A stretch of 64,000 nt of DNA from Pomphorhynchus laevis (lineage: Eukaryota; Acanthocephala; Palaeacanthocephala; Echinorhynchida; Pomphorhynchidae), in contig WNNJ02000219.1 of assembly GCA_012934845.2 (NCBI GenBank), forward strand, positions 1 through 64,000. The letters run 5' to 3'. Position numbers and translations under genes: made by a program. The notes under the pieces are model-generated. The model saw nothing but the letters and a program-made list of their open reading frames with translations. It was not told where the DNA came from and did no database searches. This document shows, in pieces, positions 38,601 to 44,600 of the stretch (position 1 is its first letter; the number at the start of each line of letters is the position of its first letter).

Positions 38601-41600
38601 GCTTGTAGAGACGTGAAGATAGCAGATTAACGAGTATAAATCTCTTCTGTTCATCTGTAATATCTGTTTGCAAAGACAAAAAGTTGAACAACTTCTGATG
38701 CCAATGATTCCACTCGTCTTGAGCGTTACCCGCTTCCGGTTCCAGACTGAACGTGCTGGATGTTATAAGCTTTTCCATGTGACGATAGTCGAAACTTTAC
38801 TGAATAAATTGCTGTAGACTTGATACCAAATGATGGTTTTATCCAGTAATCTATAATTAAATTCAAGGAAACAATGTAACAAGCATAAGTAATGTTCACA
38901 TTATCCAATATCCTAATACTCTCATCTTCCTCATTCGTAATCATCCAAATACTTGAGAGGTTTCTTATTTCGTTCGTTTCTCTTCAACAGTGGTTCCTTG
39001 TTATTGTCTGAATTCGGCACGTGATGATCGTTTAACGGCGATTCGTTAATGTACTCATCTTGGGGAATATACTGTTTCGCATCAGCAGTTGATTCATTAT
39101 AATGGAAGGGAGAATGAAGACTTCCATTCGAATCCACTCGACTTTCTTCGCTTACCTCCAGCGTTTCTCCTGCAACATCTGCAGATCTATCAACTTGATT
39201 TTGGGGATATCGAGCTAGCTTTGTGACGGACACGTTAACTTCTTTACCATTAGCTGTTTGAACTTGGGCATAATGGCCAGTGATCTGTAATAATTTCACT
39301 TTAGAACATCGTGGATCACTTTTCGTATGAGGATCAATCAATTAAATACATCTTTATAAGTTTTTTAATCAATTTTTAATATTTTGTACATAAGTTTGCG
39401 ATTGTAGGAAAGGTGTTGTTTCAAATTTGATATTAAAAGAATTGTATATAGTTTGCCGGTCCGTGTATTTTTTTAACTTTGACCGGTCCGTGATGTCAAA
39501 ACGGTTGGGAACCACTGCTCTAGGGGACTTGTAACTTTGAAAAAATATTATTATTAAAAAATTATATTTTATATTATATGGTATGCATGAATGCTCATGC
39601 AAAAATATGTTTCTTGTAAATTTAAATATGTCATTTTTACGATATAAATTAATAGTAGTTTTAGTTAATGTTAATTTAATGTTCATATCTAGATATACAC
39701 CTTCTTTATCATAAATATTAGTTTTATTAAGAATGAGACTACCTGGATAAATTTGTTCACTAATATTTAAAAATTATTGGAATTAAATACACATATATCA
39801 CCAATGTATCGAAACATATATTTTATGTATTTATATTCTTTAGATTTAGCTTCTACACAGTTATGAACAAATTCATATTCTATTAAGCTTAAAAATAAGT
39901 CAGCTATAATTGGGCTACTATTACCACCCATTGGAACACCTTTTATTTGTCTAAATATAGATGTCCCTACTTTTAAATAATTTTGATTTATCAAAATATT
40001 TAAGGATTCTATTAATTCAATTTTATCCATATATTTATATTTACTTGATGGTTTAATTTTTGTTAGATAGGCGTTATAATTATTATAACATATATATGTA
40101 TATCTTTTTCCGAATATAAGATTAAATCATTTTACTAACTTTTCAGAAAACCAATATCGTTACAAATTGTTGCAATTCTAAAAATTTCATTATTTAATGT
40201 ATTATATTTTATATTATATGGTATGCATGAATGCTCATGCAAAAATATGTTTCTTGTAAATTTAAATATGTCATCTTTACGATATAAATTAATAGTAGTT
40301 TTAGTTAATGTTAATTTAATGTTCATATCTAGATATACACCTTCTTTGTCATTAATATTGCTTTTATTACGAATGAGGCTAATTGGATAAATTTGTTCGC
40401 TTATTGAATAAAAATTATTAGAGTTAAATATACATATATTATAAATGTATCGAAATCTTAATTAATATCTTAATTCTAAAGCACGGGTTATGAAAAAATA
40501 AATTATACCACGTCATTTTAACGCAGAGTAACTATTTTTGTCAATAATTCAATTTTGCAATTTAAAATATCACCATGTTGAAATTTATCACTCACTTTAG
40601 GGCTTTTGGGTTTTAATGGACTATGCATTACATCTGAAAAAAAACCCTTTAAAATGTCCCAAATTCTCGAGTTAGGTGCTTATTAGCTTTTTAAGGTCAT
40701 ATTAGGTCACTTATCATATTAGGTCATCTATAAGTGGTAACATATGGCAATTTGGTAATGTGTGCGTAAATAATAATGCGAATATAATGGACAATCGTAT
40801 AGCTACGATATCAGATACTGGTTTACTTTAACTAATCTAACTGTGCCAATGGTAATGTGAGAAACCAACAAGCAAGCTAATACTTTCTCTGTATTACACT
40901 ATAAAAATTATCTACGTTTTTAGGAATTGCTTGTTTTTTTTAACATTGCGTAACAAAGTATCAGGCTGTTTAAGCATTAAAACCCAAATTTTAGTTTTAT
41001 ATACTATGGATGTGAGACTCCGGTATCTTCTTATCCCCGAGAACTTCGCATACCTTCGCATTTATTTTGTTTGCCTTCGTTTCATGTTACAATTATATTT
41101 GTTTATTCCCCCTAGCCAAATCTGATATCTCAGTTTATCTTTCTATTAATGAATCTTTACCGCGTAATAGCTTTGTGAGATTGACCTGTGACTCATTGCC
41201 ATTTACAATGGCAATGAGTCAGATATGTATGCTCATAGATATCATGCTTAAAAGATACAAGATTTATCATCTTTTCTCTTTTTAAATAAAATTGCAAGAT
41301 AATTTATCATTTAATAACACGCTTAACAGTTTAAAATTATCATTCGCAATTGAAATATATGTTGTATACATCCCACGATAAGTCCCGATTGGCTGGTTAA
41401 TTGATATGTGTACATTTAGAATAAAGAGTGCCAAATGCAGCTTCCAATTCGTCAATTTATTATATTCGATATCTCTTTCACTCTAAATCGATAGTATTAG
41501 GAGCGTAGGCTCCTAATGATCGATCTTCCTGAATCACTCATAGATTTAATTTGAAAGCATTAAAACATCGATTTATAGCACATAAACCTTGCGGTCATTA

Positions 41601-44600
41601 TGACATGTTAAGCACCGTATCTTAATTTATTTTAGCTATAAATCGATCATTGATTTATTTTAGCATCGAATTTTACTGCTCCCAAGTTCAAAATCGGCTC
41701 CAGTCACAGCAATTCAAACTCTTTTATCTTATCGACTGATACCAGCGACGGCGACCCTGCGTTGGCTTATAATGAGCATGGAACACTTAATACAAAAAAC
41801 GCCAATCTAATCAATTCAACTGTGTCGCCTTCAGTGTACAATAGTCAACAGATAAACGATTTTCGTGGTTACGAAAGTGATGGCTACAAAGCTCAATGCG
41901 TGGTTGCTAGACCATTGCAGTCTTCATCAACATACAGGTGTGTATTAGATTTAAAAATTGTAACCAACTTTTATTTAGTTATTATTTTACTGTAGACACA
42001 GCGGTTCTTTGAAATGTCAATCATATCCAGACACTTCAGATTTTTGTCAATACGACAAGGTATTTTTAAACAAATAATCTCCGATTTTGGTTTAATTCTT
42101 TGTGATTAAAAAAATTGCCGTTTTACTTCAATTAAAAAATTGTCAATTAAAAATATTTAAATCGAAAATAAATTATTAGGATAATAATTATTTATTAGGA
42201 TACTGTTGCCTATCGGCGTTGGCCAAATATAACCAAAATACAACAATGAAAAAATGATTTATAATTGTAATAATAAGAAACACTCTAATTAAATGTAATA
42301 AAATTAAACAGGTTAATAAAATTTGTTAGTAACTAACATGGAACAAACACATTATTAAAATAGAATATAAGTTTACTCTAGCAAGCGCTTTATTGGTTCT
42401 AAATAATTATTTCACTTTTATCAAATTTTAATTAAATGTTCAGTTTAATTAATTATTTAGTTTAAATACTCAACAAATTGTAAGATTAAATATTTAAATC
42501 GAACATAAATTATTAGGACACTGTTGGCTATCTCGCGCTGGCCAAAATATAACAAAAATATAACAAAATAGTTTAATTATCTTCAATTAAGGACAAGTAA
42601 TAAAAAATATTAAAAATAGGATAAACAATATTAAATATATCATTTAAATATGAAAAAATATTCAATAAATCAAATCAGCTAACTGAGTCTACGTATTTAA
42701 TATAATTATAAAATAAACAAAACATAATAATGCTAAATCAAAATTTAATAATTAAATAATAAAATTAATAATTGTTTTTAGATTTTCTATAATTTAAATC
42801 AAGTTTAAAAAAATGAAATTTAAAATAAACGTCATTTTTATGAATTGACTAATAAATAACAGACGTTGTATCAGAATAAGAATTAGAGGTCATCAGGAGG
42901 AACTGCTATGCTATCAGGTTTCGGCCCCTAACTCCTCTACCCAACATAGCAGCGGGGCCAAATACATGCTAATGATGTATTTCCTCTGAAATAACTATCT
43001 AGTATCTTATTCTAATACAAAGTATATTATTTATTATCCATCCATAAAAATTTGCCACTTAAGAGTTTAAATTTATTCTTTATATTATTGTGTTGATTTA
43101 TATATTTTACTATTTTCTGCTTGATGTTATTTTTATAGTAACCTAGTTTAAAATATGTATCTATTAAATTATTTAAATGATTTTGAAGAAAGCCAATATC
43201 GTTACATATTGTTGCAATTCTTAAAATTTCATTATTTAATGTATTATATTTTATATTATATGGTATGCATGAATGCTCATGCAAAAATATGTTTCTTGTA
43301 AATTTAAATATGTCATCTAAATTATATCATATTAATTATGATATAATTATTTTAATTAAGAGTTTTTATATATTAAATATATTAAATATTAAATTTACAA
43401 TATTAAATATATCATATTTGTATCTATAACATATTTTTATACTCCTAAATAAAGGATTATAATCTAGAGATCCTTATACGCGTGATCTATCATAAAATGA
43501 TAGACCTTTATTGTGATCAATACCATGTTGTATGACTCCGAATCCTGGCCAATGTAAAATAACGATGCTTGGACAATATAAACAATTATATATATGCATT
43601 ATAATGATATTATAATTATATTATTAATTATACCTATTTTTAGCGACGATCACGCTATTAGACACAAAAATATTAAAGCAAATATGGCGTATAGTTTAAT
43701 ATTACAGTTCACTGCTAAAGTCAAGAATAGAATCGCCGACTACTAATGATAGCGTGGACTGAATCATCAGTTTAAATACTAACGATATAAACGATTAAGA
43801 TGAATATATGGAAACCACTATATAATAAGCAATTTTCCCCCATTTTTAGTTGTTTAGTCAAAGACTAAACAATATAATATATTATATATATTATATTATT
43901 TTATATTATATTTAATATAATATAAAATATAATCAATCAATAAGTTTCTGTCTTTAATATCATCATATTAAAATATTGTATATTCAAAATTAAAGTTAAA
44001 TAATAAAGTTAATAATATAAATTATAATAATGGGCAAATAATAACAACTTTTTCCGTTTATAGTCGTTTAGTCAGCGACTCGTATTAATATTTAAATATA
44101 TAAAATATATTTGATAGATAAGTCTTTTAGTTGTTATATATTTCTTTGAAATACTCTTATTATATATATTTAAATATTATTATAAGAAAACATTAAATAA
44201 TAATGTTTACTGCATCTTCAGGAAGTTGTGATTTAATTCATAACCTGGGTCATTCTTTTAATGGAAAATTATATTTTATATAAATATTAATATTTATATT
44301 AATATTAATATTTATATTTACTTAGTTTTATTATATTTTTGTTATTTTAAATTCCTAAATAATATAAGTATAGTTCTATGATATGATTTAAGTTTAATTC
44401 TCTTTTTGAACATCGACTTGTGACTTTTAGTTTTGCCGCATTTACATTACAATCATTAGAATTAACCTCTTTCATTAGTATATCATAATAAAGCTTTTTG
44501 CACATGAAGACAAATTTATTACTAGCTTTATCAATAGTTGTTATTATATAGTTATCCTTTAATTTAGTAAGTTCTTTATACATATCTTTATTAATTTTAT

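Noticed and set aside
42880-42930. hammerhead ribozyme in repeat family A
   Set aside because: GAAAC and CTGATGA both occur in permuted order but the bases next to them do not pair as stem II.
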